DNA of 64,000 nucleotides from Ignavibacteriota bacterium (GTDB taxonomy: Bacteria; Bacteroidota; Ignavibacteria; Kapaibacteriales; UBA2268). Shown piece by piece: positions 27,231 through 36,064 of this stretch (positions are counted from its first letter, which is position 1; every line of letters starts with the position of its first letter). The translations under genes and the position numbers were made by a program. The notes beneath the pieces were generated by a model that was not told the origin of the DNA, ran no database searches, and worked only from the letters and a program-made list of their open reading frames with translations. The DNA is taken from assembly GCA_019637995.1 (NCBI GenBank), contig JAHBUQ010000002.1, positions 1,304,423-1,368,422 on the forward strand, in the 5' to 3' direction.

Positions 27231-29564
27231 ATGTCTAAGAAAACTGTTATAAAAAATAATGTTGACTCTGAAATCAGCGAAGATGTGAAAACTGAGTCAC
27301 CTGAAAAAGAAATTCCGGTTACACCTGGAAATGTATCTGAAAAATCGTCTGAAACATCAATACTCAGAAATCCAAAGTCTAAGAGAAGACGCTTTCCGAA
27401 GCGACCAAGGAGAATTAATGGTATTGAGTTTAAGGTTAAAGCTAAACCAGTAGTTGAAATTCCTGCAGAAATTATTGTTGATAAAGTGAGCGATAAAAAT
27501 GAAGTAGCTACTAATTTAATTATTCCGACAGAAACCAATATCGAAGAATCACATACTAATTCTACTATAGTTAGCGATTTACCAACTAAGCAGTCAAGAA
27601 GACGAAAGAAGAAAAAGCCGTCACAGAAAATACAAGAGGTAGCAGTAAGCCAAACAACTGCGTCAACTGAAGTGATGCAGATGCCGGTTGAGAATGATGA
27701 AGCCAATAAGCAAAATTCAGCAACTGTAATTATTCCGGAATCCCAAACTCCGGATTCATCTGAAGTAACTTCTATCGTACCTGATTCTACATCAAGAAAT
27801 CGTAAGAAAAAAAAGAAAAAGAAACCGAGTCAGCAAACTCAAACTACTACTGAGATTGTTATTCAGGATACTGTTGAAATTCAGAATTTGCCTGAGACAC
27901 AACCTGTTAATGCAGTAGTGGGCAAACAAAACATTAGTAAAAAGCAGCCGCATGTTCAGCCTACTAAGACAGATACTGGCAAGCAGATTCCTGAGAAAAA
28001 GCATCCGCATGTTCAGCCTACTAAGGCAGATACTGGCAAGCAGATTCCTGAGAAAAAGCAAACCAAGCCTGAGAAAAGTAAACAAACTCAAAAAACTGAA
28101 ATTTTATACTCAACTTTACCTAAAGTCAAAGAGCTTAGTAAAAGCCAGTTATCTAACGAGTTTTTGAATGATTTCCTAAATCAGGTCGAAGATTATTTAA
28201 AGCAGCAGGCATATATAGAGCCGGGCGGCAAGATACTTCTTGCTGTTAGTGGGGGAGTAGATTCCATCGTAATGATGGATGCCGTGGCTATTCTAGCTCA
28301 CAGAATGAGATTTTCTCTTTATGTTGCCCACTTCAATCATAAACTTCGCGGGCTTTCAGCTGATGCGGATGAAGTACTCGTAAGAAATGTCAGCAAGGAA
28401 TATAACCTGCATTTTTATGCAGGCTCGGGCAATGTTAAGCAATATTCATCTAAAAACGGGCTTTCAATTGAGCATGCCGCAAGAATTTTAAGATATAATT
28501 ATTTTGAAAGAACTGCCAGAAATATTGGTGTTGATATTGTCGCCACCGCTCATACTGAAGATGACCTTGTCGAGACATTTTTCATAAATTTATTCAGAGG
28601 TAGCGGGCTTACCGGACTTAGCAGTATGCCATCGAAAAGAAAATTTGTAAAAAATGTTTCTCTCGTCAGACCATTTCTAAAATTCAGCAAGAAAGAGCTT
28701 TACAAATATGCTGAAATCAGAAAATTAAAATGGAATGAAGATGAGACAAATTCTCTTTTAAATTATACCAGAAATAAAATTCGACATGATCTGATACCAA
28801 AGTTAATTGATGAGTATAATCCATCGCTTATTAGCTTGATAAATCGCACCGCAGAGCTTATTCAGGGTGCTGATGAAGTAATTAAGGATATTGTAACAAA
28901 AAGTATCATAAATGTCATTGATGAAGCAAATAACGAGCGTTTTAGTCTGAAAATTAATATGCTATTGACATTCAATAAATTTATGCAGGGTGAACTTATT
29001 CAATATTCATGGAACAAATATTTCCGACTTCAACCAATGCCTCTCAGTACTATTGACAGAATATTGGTACTGACAAAAAGCCAAACCGGAAGTATCTGCG
29101 AAATTTCATCAGGATATTATGTATTAAGAGACCGCAACAATTTGATTTTTGTAAAAAGAATCAAAGATATTCCGTCATCATTAATAATCGAAAAACCCGG
29201 TGAATATAAAATTGGAAAGTATAAACTCGAAATAAAGGAAGTGAAACCTTCTGATGTTGCTTTTTCAGATGATAAGAATATCGAATACATTCCAGCCTCA
29301 CTAATGGAACCATTTGTAGAAATTCGGAACAAAAAAGAAGGTGATAATTTTTTCCCTCTTGGTGCGCCGGGTGAAATGAAGTTGAGTGATTTCCTGACAA
29401 ACGAGAAGGTATCTTTGGTTGATAAGCCAAATGTGTTAATACTTACGAACAAGATTGATATTTTATGGGTTATGGGATACAGAATCAGCGAAAAATGCAG
29501 AGTAAAAAAGTCTTCAAATGAGAAAATTTACAGATTAAAAATGTTTTTATCGGACAAAAAATAG
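27231..29564 (+). CDS. tilS: tRNA(Ile)-lysidine synthase with a long disordered N-terminal extension
   Basis: 777 residues, while TilS is usually 320-470. The C-terminal part is a normal TilS: P-loop LLAVSGGVDS near residue 337-344, HFNHKLRG, IEHAARILRYNYF, ATAHTEDDLVETFFINLFRGSG, TRNKIRHDLIP, and the C-terminal tRNA-binding domain (KKEGDNFFPLG... GYRISEKCRV). It attaches lysine to C34 of tRNA-Ile(CAT). The first 300 or so residues are low-complexity, rich in Lys, Pro, Thr, Glu and Gln, with basic clusters (RRKKKKPSQ, RKKKKKKKPSQ) and a 19-residue tandem repeat. The frame is continuous with its own promoter and no ribosome site is obvious at the domain junction. It is followed by hpt, a common pairing. 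Confidence 0.93.
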   Translation: MSKKTVIKNNVDSEISEDVKTESPEKEIPVTPGNVSEKSSETSILRNPKSKRRRFPKRPRRINGIEFKVKAKPVVEIPAEIIVDKVSDKNEVATNLIIPTETNIEESHTNSTIVSDLPTKQSRRRKKKKPSQKIQEVAVSQTTASTEVMQMPVENDEANKQNSATVIIPESQTPDSSEVTSIVPDSTSRNRKKKKKKKPSQQTQTTTEIVIQDTVEIQNLPETQPVNAVVGKQNISKKQPHVQPTKTDTGKQIPEKKHPHVQPTKADTGKQIPEKKQTKPEKSKQTQKTEILYSTLPKVKELSKSQLSNEFLNDFLNQVEDYLKQQAYIEPGGKILLAVSGGVDSIVMMDAVAILAHRMRFSLYVAHFNHKLRGLSADADEVLVRNVSKEYNLHFYAGSGNVKQYSSKNGLSIEHAARILRYNYFERTARNIGVDIVATAHTEDDLVETFFINLFRGSGLTGLSSMPSKRKFVKNVSLVRPFLKFSKKELYKYAEIRKLKWNEDETNSLLNYTRNKIRHDLIPKLIDEYNPSLISLINRTAELIQGADEVIKDIVTKSIINVIDEANNERFSLKINMLLTFNKFMQGELIQYSWNKYFRLQPMPLSTIDRILVLTKSQTGSICEISSGYYVLRDRNNLIFVKRIKDIPSSLIIEKPGEYKIGKYKLEIKEVKPSDVAFSDDKNIEYIPASLMEPFVEIRNKKEGDNFFPLGAPGEMKLSDFLTNEKVSLVDKPNVLILTNKIDILWVMGYRISEKCRVKKSSNEKIYRLKMFLSDKK
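27948..28061 (+). repeat. Tandem 57-bp repeat inside tilS (two copies)
   Basis: Copies at 27948-28004 and 28005-28061 differ at only about two positions. Each encodes 19 residues of the form PHVQPTKxDTGKQIPEKK plus one. The near-identity points to recent duplication, and a multiple of three keeps the frame. Confidence 0.9.
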
Positions 29565-29574
29565 GATATTTGTT

Positions 29575-30129
29575 ATGGAAGAAAGAATTGTTATTCAAGA
29601 TAAGGTATTCAAAAAATTTATCACAAAATTTGAAATTGATGCTTCTGTAAAGAAACTTGCATCGCGCATAAATCGTGACTATGAAGGCAAATCACCAACA
29701 ATACTTGCAGTAATGAAAGGTGCTATGCTATTTACAGCAGACCTTATGAGACATATTAATCTGCCTTGCGAACTGGAAGTCATAAGCGCCAAAAGCTATG
29801 GTACAGGTATGGCGACTTCTGGAGATGTAAAAATAGCTGACTTCGGTGCAAAATTCAGTGGGAAAGATATTATTATAGTCGAAGATATTGTTGATACAGG
29901 TCTTACTCTTAAGGCACTTTTTCATAACATAATGCTGCATAACCCTGCAAGTCTGGAAGCTGCAGCAATTCTGTCAAAGCCAGACTCAAGAGAGGTCGAA
30001 GTCAGTCTGAAATATACAGGAATCGAGATTCCGCCGTATTTTGTGGTTGGTTACGGCTTGGATTATGCCGAAAAAGGCAGAAATTTGTCTGATATTTATA
30101 TACTTGATAACGAAATATTACAATCTTAA
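29575..30129 (+). CDS. hpt: Hypoxanthine phosphoribosyltransferase
   Basis: 184 residues. It salvages hypoxanthine and guanine to IMP and GMP using PRPP. The PRPP-binding motif IIIVEDIVDTGLTL is near residue 100. Other family blocks are AVMKGAMLFTADLMR near residue 43, SAKSYG, and PYFVVGYGLDYAEKGRNL near the C-terminus. It starts 10 nt after tilS, the same neighbour order seen in many bacteria (tilS-hpt), so it is probably co-transcribed. Confidence 0.95.
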   Translation: MEERIVIQDKVFKKFITKFEIDASVKKLASRINRDYEGKSPTILAVMKGAMLFTADLMRHINLPCELEVISAKSYGTGMATSGDVKIADFGAKFSGKDIIIVEDIVDTGLTLKALFHNIMLHNPASLEAAAILSKPDSREVEVSLKYTGIEIPPYFVVGYGLDYAEKGRNLSDIYILDNEILQS

Positions 30130-30140
30130 TTTGGAAGTTA

Positions 30141-30743
30141 ATGAGATACATATTTATTATTATCATATTTTTTAATGCATCTTTTTGCTTTTCACAGTCT
30201 GCAGATGAATATTATTTTCGAGGGCTGAAATTTGCTTCAAGAGCAGAGTATCAAAATGCAATTAAAAGTTTCACTCGTGTTGTTGAAATAAATCCAACAT
30301 ATTACAGAGCTTATCTTAAAAGAGGGATATCATACCATAAGATTAGCGATTTGAGTAATGCAATAGCTGATTATTCAATGGCTATTGAAATTAATCCTAA
30401 ATTTGCTGAAGCATATTCTTATCGCGGATTAGCCAAACTTGATATGGGCGATAATTCGGGAGCAGTTGTAGATCTGGATATGTCAATAAAGCTGAATCCT
30501 AATTTCTCTAAAGCAATTTTTAATCGGGGGCAGGCGAAATACAGAATGAAAGATTTTTCAGGTGCTCTCGTTGACTTTAATAACGTAATCTATCTTGACC
30601 CTTTCAATGCTCATGCTTTCATGAAACGTGGAATGTCCTACTATGGAAATGGTGAACTTGAAAAAGCATGTGAAGACTGGGATAAAGCAGCAGACATGGG
30701 CTGGAATGATGTCTATGAATACATTAGAGATTATTGCAGATAA
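30141..30743 (+). CDS. Periplasmic TPR-repeat protein
   Basis: 200 residues with a signal peptide (MRYIFIIIIFFNASFCFSQ). About five tetratricopeptide repeats follow, each of about 34 residues and visible as 'YxRGLKxAxxxxYxxAIxxFxxxxEINPxYxxAY' type units: EYYFRGLKFASRAEYQNA, AYLKRGISYHKISDLSNA, AYSYRGLAKLDMGDNSGA, AIFNRGQAKYRMKDFSGA, AFMKRGMSYYGNGELEKA. It should be a protein-binding scaffold outside the cytoplasm. It is 11 nt after hpt, likely the end of the tilS operon. Confidence 0.85.
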   Translation: MRYIFIIIIFFNASFCFSQSADEYYFRGLKFASRAEYQNAIKSFTRVVEINPTYYRAYLKRGISYHKISDLSNAIADYSMAIEINPKFAEAYSYRGLAKLDMGDNSGAVVDLDMSIKLNPNFSKAIFNRGQAKYRMKDFSGALVDFNNVIYLDPFNAHAFMKRGMSYYGNGELEKACEDWDKAADMGWNDVYEYIRDYCR

Positions 30744-30752
30744 AAAAAATGT

Positions 30753-31376
30753 TTAGAAAAGGGTTTCCTGCTTAATAACTATATTCTTAAGAAATGTTTT
30801 TCTATGAATTGGGCAGTGTCCAAATTTCTCTATCGCTTTAATATGAAAATCTGTAGGGTAACCCTTGTGTTTATCGAAACCGTATTCAGGATAAAGTTGA
30901 GCGGCTTTCTCGACCATCCAGTTGTCACGAGTTACTTTAGCAATAACTGATGCTGCAGCTATTGACAATGATGTTGAATCACCTTTGACTATCGTCGTAT
31001 ATGGAATATCATATTCCGTAAAGTAATTTCCATCAATAAAAATGTGCTTAGGAACTAATCTAAGTCCATCAAGGGCTACTTTCATAGCTTTCACCGATGC
31101 CTGAAGAATATTTATTTCATCTATTTCAATATTATCAATTATTCCAACAGATACATCAAGAGCATTTTTATATATTTGCTCGTATAACTTCAGTCTTGCT
31201 TTTTCAGTCATTTTTTTGGAATCGTTCAAGCCCGTGAATACACTTCCCGGTTCGATTATAACTGCAGCAGCTACAACAGGTCCTGCAAGTGGTCCACGAC
31301 CTGCTTCGTCAACACCTGCCACTAAGTGATTTTCGTTCCAAAAAGGACCCTCATATTCAAGATGAGGAAAAACCAT
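30753..31376 (-). CDS. rnhB: Ribonuclease HII
   Basis: 207 residues. It cleaves RNA of RNA-DNA hybrids and single ribonucleotides in DNA. The N-terminal AGVDEAGRGPLAGPVVAAAV carries the catalytic Asp-Glu pair, and KGDSTSLSIAAASVIAKVTRD holds the third acidic residue. The C-terminal DKHKGYPTDFHIKAIEKFG block is intact. It converges on the TPR gene with only 9 nt between. Confidence 0.96.
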   Translation of the reverse strand: MVFPHLEYEGPFWNENHLVAGVDEAGRGPLAGPVVAAAVIIEPGSVFTGLNDSKKMTEKARLKLYEQIYKNALDVSVGIIDNIEIDEINILQASVKAMKVALDGLRLVPKHIFIDGNYFTEYDIPYTTIVKGDSTSLSIAAASVIAKVTRDNWMVEKAAQLYPEYGFDKHKGYPTDFHIKAIEKFGHCPIHRKTFLKNIVIKQETLF

Positions 31377-31415
31377 AAATATCCGAACTTTTATAATTTG
31401 TAAAAAAGCGAACTA

Positions 31416-31423
31416 CAAATATA
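31416..31423 (-). promoter_or_regulatory. Putative -7 element for rnhB (TATATTTG on minus strand)
   Basis: This exact TAnnTTTG match lies 40 nt before the rnhB start. No good -33 element is seen. Confidence 0.3.
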
Positions 31424-31441
31424 AGTAAAAATTGGATAATA

Positions 31442-32200
31442 TCAGCGATTAGTGTTTTCTATTAACTTCAAAAATTCATTTCGCAGATTTAAATCATCAA
31501 GTAAATAGCCTCTCATCACAGATGTTGTCATTAGAGAATTTTCTTCAGAAGAGCTCACTCCACGCGCTATCATACAGTAATGCTTGGCATTAATTACTAC
31601 TCCCAGCGCCTTTGGTTTCAATAATTTTTCCAGATAATCAGCAATTTGCTCACCAAGTTCTTCCTGTATTTGACCACGACGTGAAAACCAGTTGACAATT
31701 CGGGTCAGTTTTGATAGACCGATTACATTTTTGTTAGGGATATAACCTATTGCGCACATACCTGAAATTGGTTGCCAGTGATGAGAGCAAACCGACATTA
31801 CTTCAATGCCTCGGCTTATAATCAAATTATTAACATTATTTCTATTCGGAAATACAGTCATCTTGGGTGGAGCATCATACCGTCCCGCGAAGAGTTCATT
31901 TACAAGCATTTTTGATAAACGCTTGGGGGTTTGAGTGCTATTGGGATCATTACGTGAGATTCGTAAAATATCGAAAATCTCTGTGTATTTTTCCTCCACA
32001 AGCTGTAGCATCTCCTGACGCTCATCTTCAGAAAGCTCAATATTCCCGTTTGCATCAAAATTCTTATAACCTAAATAGTTAAACTCTGGAAAATTTTCTG
32101 TCATTTCTTCATTCCAATCATAATCGTCAATCTTTAAATCTTCAATTTCAATTATATCGAAGCTATGACTGCCATTACCGTTCTTTATTGAATTATACAT
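31442..32200 (-). CDS. folE: GTP cyclohydrolase I
   Basis: 252 residues, longer than the usual 190-220 because of an acidic N-terminal extension of about 50 residues. It converts GTP to 7,8-dihydroneopterin triphosphate. The zinc and catalytic motifs are CSHHWQPISG near residue 135 and AKHYCMIARGV near residue 205, with GLSKLTRIVNWFSRRGQIQE between. It starts one base into the stop codon of queD (TAATG overlap), so the two are translationally coupled. Confidence 0.94.
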   Translation of the reverse strand: MYNSIKNGNGSHSFDIIEIEDLKIDDYDWNEEMTENFPEFNYLGYKNFDANGNIELSEDERQEMLQLVEEKYTEIFDILRISRNDPNSTQTPKRLSKMLVNELFAGRYDAPPKMTVFPNRNNVNNLIISRGIEVMSVCSHHWQPISGMCAIGYIPNKNVIGLSKLTRIVNWFSRRGQIQEELGEQIADYLEKLLKPKALGVVINAKHYCMIARGVSSSEENSLMTTSVMRGYLLDDLNLRNEFLKLIENTNR

Positions 32201-32649
32201 TATTTTCTTTCTCCATCATTCAAATAAACAGGGATATTAACTTCGCCTCCCATAAACTCGACATAACTATTTTCTGACTCAAATAGTCTGACTTTATATA
32301 GTTTTCCGTCAGTGATTTTGTCTTCCAATAATTTCCAAAAAGTTACAGCAATATTCTCAGCAGTTGGGATTATGCCTTTGAGAAAAGCCACGTCATAATT
32401 AAGATGCTTGTGATCAACCTTATCAAAGATTTCATTTTTAATTATCCTTTTTAATTTTTTTAAATCTATTACATACCCGGTTTGAGGGTCTGGAAGCCCT
32501 GCAACAGTGACTTCTAAAACATAATTATGACCATGACCAAAAAAGTTATTACATTTATCAAATATTTCGTCATTCTGTTGGTCACTAAATGTTGGATTAA
32601 ATAATCTGTGCGAAGCAGAAAATTCAATTTTTTTTGTAACATAAAGCAT
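32200..32649 (-). CDS. queD: 6-pyruvoyl-tetrahydropterin synthase / QueD family
   Basis: 149 residues. Zinc-binding histidines appear in FSASHRL and FGHGHNY, and the family helix PTAENIAVTFWKLL is present. The active-site region reads KCNNFFGHGHNYV. That resembles the eukaryote-type PTPS pattern CNNxxGHGHNY rather than the short CxxxHGH of many QueD enzymes. With folE directly downstream, it acts on dihydroneopterin triphosphate. The product could be 6-carboxy-tetrahydropterin for queuosine or a tetrahydropterin cofactor, and sequence alone does not decide. Confidence 0.88.
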   Translation of the reverse strand: MLYVTKKIEFSASHRLFNPTFSDQQNDEIFDKCNNFFGHGHNYVLEVTVAGLPDPQTGYVIDLKKLKRIIKNEIFDKVDHKHLNYDVAFLKGIIPTAENIAVTFWKLLEDKITDGKLYKVRLFESENSYVEFMGGEVNIPVYLNDGERK

Positions 32650-32683
32650 TAAATTTTACCTATTTTTGTATTGTCCAAAGTTT

Positions 32684-32691
32684 CAAAAATA
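32684..32691 (-). promoter_or_regulatory. Putative -7 element for queD-folE (TATTTTTG on minus strand)
   Basis: This exact match lies 35 nt before the queD start codon, in the divergent region shared with the lipoprotein gene at 32744. Confidence 0.35.
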
Positions 32692-32710
32692 TAAACGTAT
32701 AACTTTGTTT

Positions 32711-32718
32711 TATATTTG
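32711..32718 (+). promoter_or_regulatory. Putative -7 element for the lipoprotein gene (TATATTTG)
   Basis: This exact match lies 25 nt before the ATG at 32744. The -33 element is not clear. Confidence 0.3.
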
Positions 32719-32743
32719 TATAATATTTGTATAAAAGTTTATC

Positions 32744-33514
32744 ATGAGAAAAGTTTCATCTAAAATTTGTTTAATATTTATAATCATTTGCCTAATTTTT
32801 GCTTCCTGCACCTCTGTTAAGAAGACAGGTAGTGATATTAGCGGCATTTCGCTTAAAGAACTGAACACTGAACTTAAAAAGCTCGAAGCAAGCTGCATAA
32901 TCAACTCTACCATGAATAATCAGACTTTCAATTTCCGGATAAAAATAAATATTGCCGGAGTTGATACTGTTTCTATGACGGTATTTGGTCCTTTTGGAAT
33001 CACTGTCGGCAGGCTTTACTCCGACTTGAATCGCTTCAGATTTCATAATATCATGGAAAATTCTCTTTATGAGGGCTCTCCAACAGAAGAAAATATCAAG
33101 AAAGCAACCAATCTGAGCATATCTGTTAAAGATTTATTGAGTTTATTTCAAGGAAAAACACCATTCAAAATCAAGGATTACAGTTTGCTCGAAGAAACCG
33201 GTAATGAATTTATATTAAAAAGAGTTGACGCTTCGAATTTTGGAGATTTTGCTGTAATTAATAAAAACGATTTGAAGTTAGTACGCTATCAGAGAAAGGA
33301 TAAAGGTAATGTACTTATACTTGATTCCTCTTTTGATAAGTACAAAACAAGTGGTGAAGTATCTATTCCGGGAAGTCTGAATTTCGCAATGCCGACTGTT
33401 GACGGGAAAATGATTATTGAGATTGAAAGTTTTAAAATAAATGAAAGCGCTGCATCACCTGTTAAGTTTGATGTACCGTCATCAGTTACAATTATTGATT
33501 TAGATAAGTATTGA
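32744..33514 (+). CDS. DUF4292-like outer-membrane lipoprotein
   Basis: 256 residues. The signal peptide ends in a good lipobox (IFASC near residue 22). The mature part, with LKELNTELKKLEASC..., VSMTVFGPFGITVGRLYSD and a C-terminal beta-rich half, resembles DUF4292, a LolB/LolA-like lipid-binding fold common in Bacteroidota. It may carry lipids or lipoproteins in the periplasm (inferred from fold resemblance only). It is 12 nt upstream of a phosphodiester glycosidase gene and is probably co-transcribed. Confidence 0.7.
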   Translation: MRKVSSKICLIFIIICLIFASCTSVKKTGSDISGISLKELNTELKKLEASCIINSTMNNQTFNFRIKINIAGVDTVSMTVFGPFGITVGRLYSDLNRFRFHNIMENSLYEGSPTEENIKKATNLSISVKDLLSLFQGKTPFKIKDYSLLEETGNEFILKRVDASNFGDFAVINKNDLKLVRYQRKDKGNVLILDSSFDKYKTSGEVSIPGSLNFAMPTVDGKMIIEIESFKINESAASPVKFDVPSSVTIIDLDKY

Positions 33515-33526
33515 AATTAAGAAATT

Positions 33527-34879
33527 ATGATATATAAACTTATAATAATAACAATTGCAATATTAACCATTAATTATACAAATATTATACAAATATTTGC
33601 AAAAGCTCCAGTAGCTAAAAAATCTACTGATTATCCCAGTAAATTATTATTCGATACCTTGCTCCATCCGGGACTTAAATATTCAAATATTTTATTTGGA
33701 AAAAGAGTAAATAAAATTAGTGCTAATATTTTGGAATTTGATTTAACCAATCCCGAGCTTGAGTTGGCGGTTTTGAAAGCAAAAAACAATATCTCTGAAC
33801 TTGATAAATTACATGGAATTGTCAATATTGCAGATTCATCTGACGGCAAACTAACTCTTGCAGCAATTAATGGAAGCTTCTGGAAAGCATACCGAAATAA
33901 TCCTATTGGAGCATGCATAATTGAGGGTGTGGTCGTTGAAATGAATCCTTACAAAGAATGGACTGGAATTTTCTTCGATAGCCTGAGCAGACCAACTATT
34001 GATAATTTCAAATTGAGTGGCAAAGTCAAACTTCACGACGGAAAAATTATAAACCTGACATCAGTCAACAGAAGAAGAGACTCTGCAGGAATTGTGCTTT
34101 ACAATAAATATGGCGGATATGTAATTCCTCATGTAAATGATGCAACAATTGAGAAAATGATAAGTGAAGCTTATTTGACTTTACTCAGCGACAGTACTTT
34201 TATGGCTGATGATTCTACAGAAGTCGAATTTGATTTTGAAGAATTTGAACGAAATATCATGACAAGTGCCAGAAATGAAAAGTTAGAGGGTTCAATACTT
34301 AAAGCACTGATTGAATATATTGATAAGCCTGCTATTAATCGTACTGTACGCGGAGTTGTGAATTATGTTGACACCGGTTTTGTCAGCATTAATGATAATC
34401 AGACAGTACTTTCTCTGGGTTATAATCTCCCGCCCGATATTCTAGTATATGCCGGCGATACATTAGAAATTCTTTTTGAAACCGATTTGTACAGAGAAAC
34501 AGAGTTTTTTCATGCAGTTACTGCTACTCCAAGACTTGTTCGAGGAGGAAATGCTGCTCACGAAGCCTATAGAGAAGGCTCAAAATCAAGACGATTTATA
34601 AATGGGCAGTTAGGACGCACCGCTATTGGCTACAATAAAGATAGAACTAAATTATACCTTGTAACAATTGACCATTCAAACAGGTCTGCAAAGAAAAAAG
34701 GCTCATCGCTCGGTGAACTGGCACAAATAATGAAACAAATTGGTTGCTATGATGCCATGAATCTTGATGGTGGTGGCTCAAGTGTAATGGTGATTGACGG
34801 CAAAAATATTATGGCTAAAAGCAATCCCAATGCATCAAGAAAAATTTCCGTTGGCATTGGGATTAGAAAAAAGAGATGA
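33527..34879 (+). CDS. Exported phosphodiester glycosidase (NAGPA/DUF2233 family)
   Basis: 450 residues with an N-terminal signal peptide ending near IFAKA. The NAGPA domain is seen in AAINGSFWK (about residue 115), TPRLVRGGNA, RTAIGYNKDRTKLYLVTIDH and the terminal DAMNLDGGGSSVMVIDGK. The family removes capping sugars from phosphodiesters (N-acetylglucosamine-1-phosphodiester glycosidase in animals) and in bacteria is linked to cell-surface polymers. The substrate here is unknown. It follows a DUF4292-like lipoprotein gene and converges on accD. Confidence 0.86.
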   Translation: MIYKLIIITIAILTINYTNIIQIFAKAPVAKKSTDYPSKLLFDTLLHPGLKYSNILFGKRVNKISANILEFDLTNPELELAVLKAKNNISELDKLHGIVNIADSSDGKLTLAAINGSFWKAYRNNPIGACIIEGVVVEMNPYKEWTGIFFDSLSRPTIDNFKLSGKVKLHDGKIINLTSVNRRRDSAGIVLYNKYGGYVIPHVNDATIEKMISEAYLTLLSDSTFMADDSTEVEFDFEEFERNIMTSARNEKLEGSILKALIEYIDKPAINRTVRGVVNYVDTGFVSINDNQTVLSLGYNLPPDILVYAGDTLEILFETDLYRETEFFHAVTATPRLVRGGNAAHEAYREGSKSRRFINGQLGRTAIGYNKDRTKLYLVTIDHSNRSAKKKGSSLGELAQIMKQIGCYDAMNLDGGGSSVMVIDGKNIMAKSNPNASRKISVGIGIRKKR

Positions 34880-34902
34880 ATATATTAATTCAATAAAACT
34901 AT

Positions 34903-35742
34903 TTAATTATAAAACCACTCAACAATTTGGGATAATTCATCCCGCATGACTTTTCTATCAATTATTTTATCAAGGAAGCCATGTTCCAATAAAAATTCGG
35001 CTCTTTGGAATCCAGCCGGAAGTTTCTTGCGAATAGTCTGCTCAATTACTCTTGGACCTGCAAAACCAATAAGTGCTCCGGGCTCTGCAATATTTACATC
35101 ACCAAGCATTGAATATGAAGCTGTTACGCCACCTGTGGTAGGGTCAGTAAGAAGTGATATAAACGGTACACCTGCTTCATCAAGCTCAGCAAGTATAGCA
35201 GATGTCTTAGCCATTTGCATCAGAGACAGGACAGATTCCTGCATTCTGGCGCCACCACTGGCTGAAATCAGGATAAATGGCATTTTCTTATCAAGGGCAA
35301 TTTTGGCAGCACGATAAATTTTCTCGCCAACAACAGAGCCCATACTTCCACCAATAAAATTGAAATTCATACAAGCAAATGATACTTTTCTACCTTTCAA
35401 TGAACCAACACCGGTTGTGATTGCATCATTAACACCTGATTTTTTGTGACCTTCAGCAATTCTTGTTGGGTAATCCTTCGTATCCACAAATTTAAGAGGG
35501 TCAGTCGAGCGTATATTCTGATTTGTCTCCTCAAACGAGCCAACGTCAAGAATAATATTGATATATTCTTTCGAGCCTATTCTGAAATGATACGAACATT
35601 TTTTACAGGTGAATAAATTTTCTTCAAGGTCAGTTTTGTACATTATTTCACCGCACGACGGGCATTTTGTCCATAAGCCGTCAGGCATCGCTTTTTGGGT
35701 TTCTTCAGTAATATTGGCTTTAGATCTTACAAACCATGCCAT
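34903..35742 (-). CDS. accD: Acetyl-CoA carboxylase carboxyltransferase subunit beta
   Basis: 279 residues. The zinc ribbon CPSCGEIMYKTDLEENLFTCKKC is near residues 28-52, split as CPSC and CKKC. The crotonase-type core shows GGSMGSVVGEKI, ISASGGARMQE and SLLTDPTTGGVTASYSMLGD. It carboxylates acetyl-CoA to malonyl-CoA with AccA. accA is not adjacent, as is often the case. AAGGA lies upstream of the ATG. Confidence 0.96.
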   Translation of the reverse strand: MAWFVRSKANITEETQKAMPDGLWTKCPSCGEIMYKTDLEENLFTCKKCSYHFRIGSKEYINIILDVGSFEETNQNIRSTDPLKFVDTKDYPTRIAEGHKKSGVNDAITTGVGSLKGRKVSFACMNFNFIGGSMGSVVGEKIYRAAKIALDKKMPFILISASGGARMQESVLSLMQMAKTSAILAELDEAGVPFISLLTDPTTGGVTASYSMLGDVNIAEPGALIGFAGPRVIEQTIRKKLPAGFQRAEFLLEHGFLDKIIDRKVMRDELSQIVEWFYN

Positions 35743-35762
35743 TATCGTTTTCCTTATTTTAT

Positions 35763-35770
35763 CAAAGTTA
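35763..35770 (-). promoter_or_regulatory. Putative -7 element for accD (TAACTTTG on minus strand)
   Basis: This exact TAnnTTTG match lies 20 nt before the accD start codon. No clear -33 element is seen. Confidence 0.35.
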
Positions 35771-36010
35771 ATTTCAATATTTACATTAACACATTAGCGA
35801 ATACTAAATTGTAAATTTCAATTAAAAAAAAATATAAGAATGTGAAATATTTTCAATCAGCCTATTGAAACAGCTTTCAATTCATATTCAAAAGTTTCTA
35901 TTAATCATAAAACCATATTTTTGATGGAATAATGATTCTAAACATCAAATTAGATTTATTAATTTCTACCTTTATTGGAAATAACTCAGATAACAAATCA
36001 ATAATCTTTT

Positions 36011-36040
36011 AAAAAAAAGCTGCCAAAATTTTGACAGCTT
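36011..36040 (-). terminator. Rho-independent terminator of sucC
   Basis: Read on the minus strand, AAGCTGTCAAAA pairs with TTTTGGCAGCTT (one G-T pair), followed by T8. It begins about 25 nt after the sucC stop codon. Confidence 0.85.
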
Positions 36041-36064
36041 ATATAATAAAATATTTTAATTTTC

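Larger units (their letters stand above)
35743..36064. other. Intergenic region between accD and sucC
   Basis: It holds the accD leader with its -7 element at the left and the sucC terminator hairpin at the right. The AT-rich middle shows no gene or structure I can name. Confidence 0.6.

Noticed and set aside
27218..27706. 162-codon minus-strand frame opposite tilS
   Set aside because: It mirrors the lysine-rich tilS extension; the predicted Ser/Leu/Phe-rich protein has no ribosome site or domain and the plus-strand frame explains the DNA.
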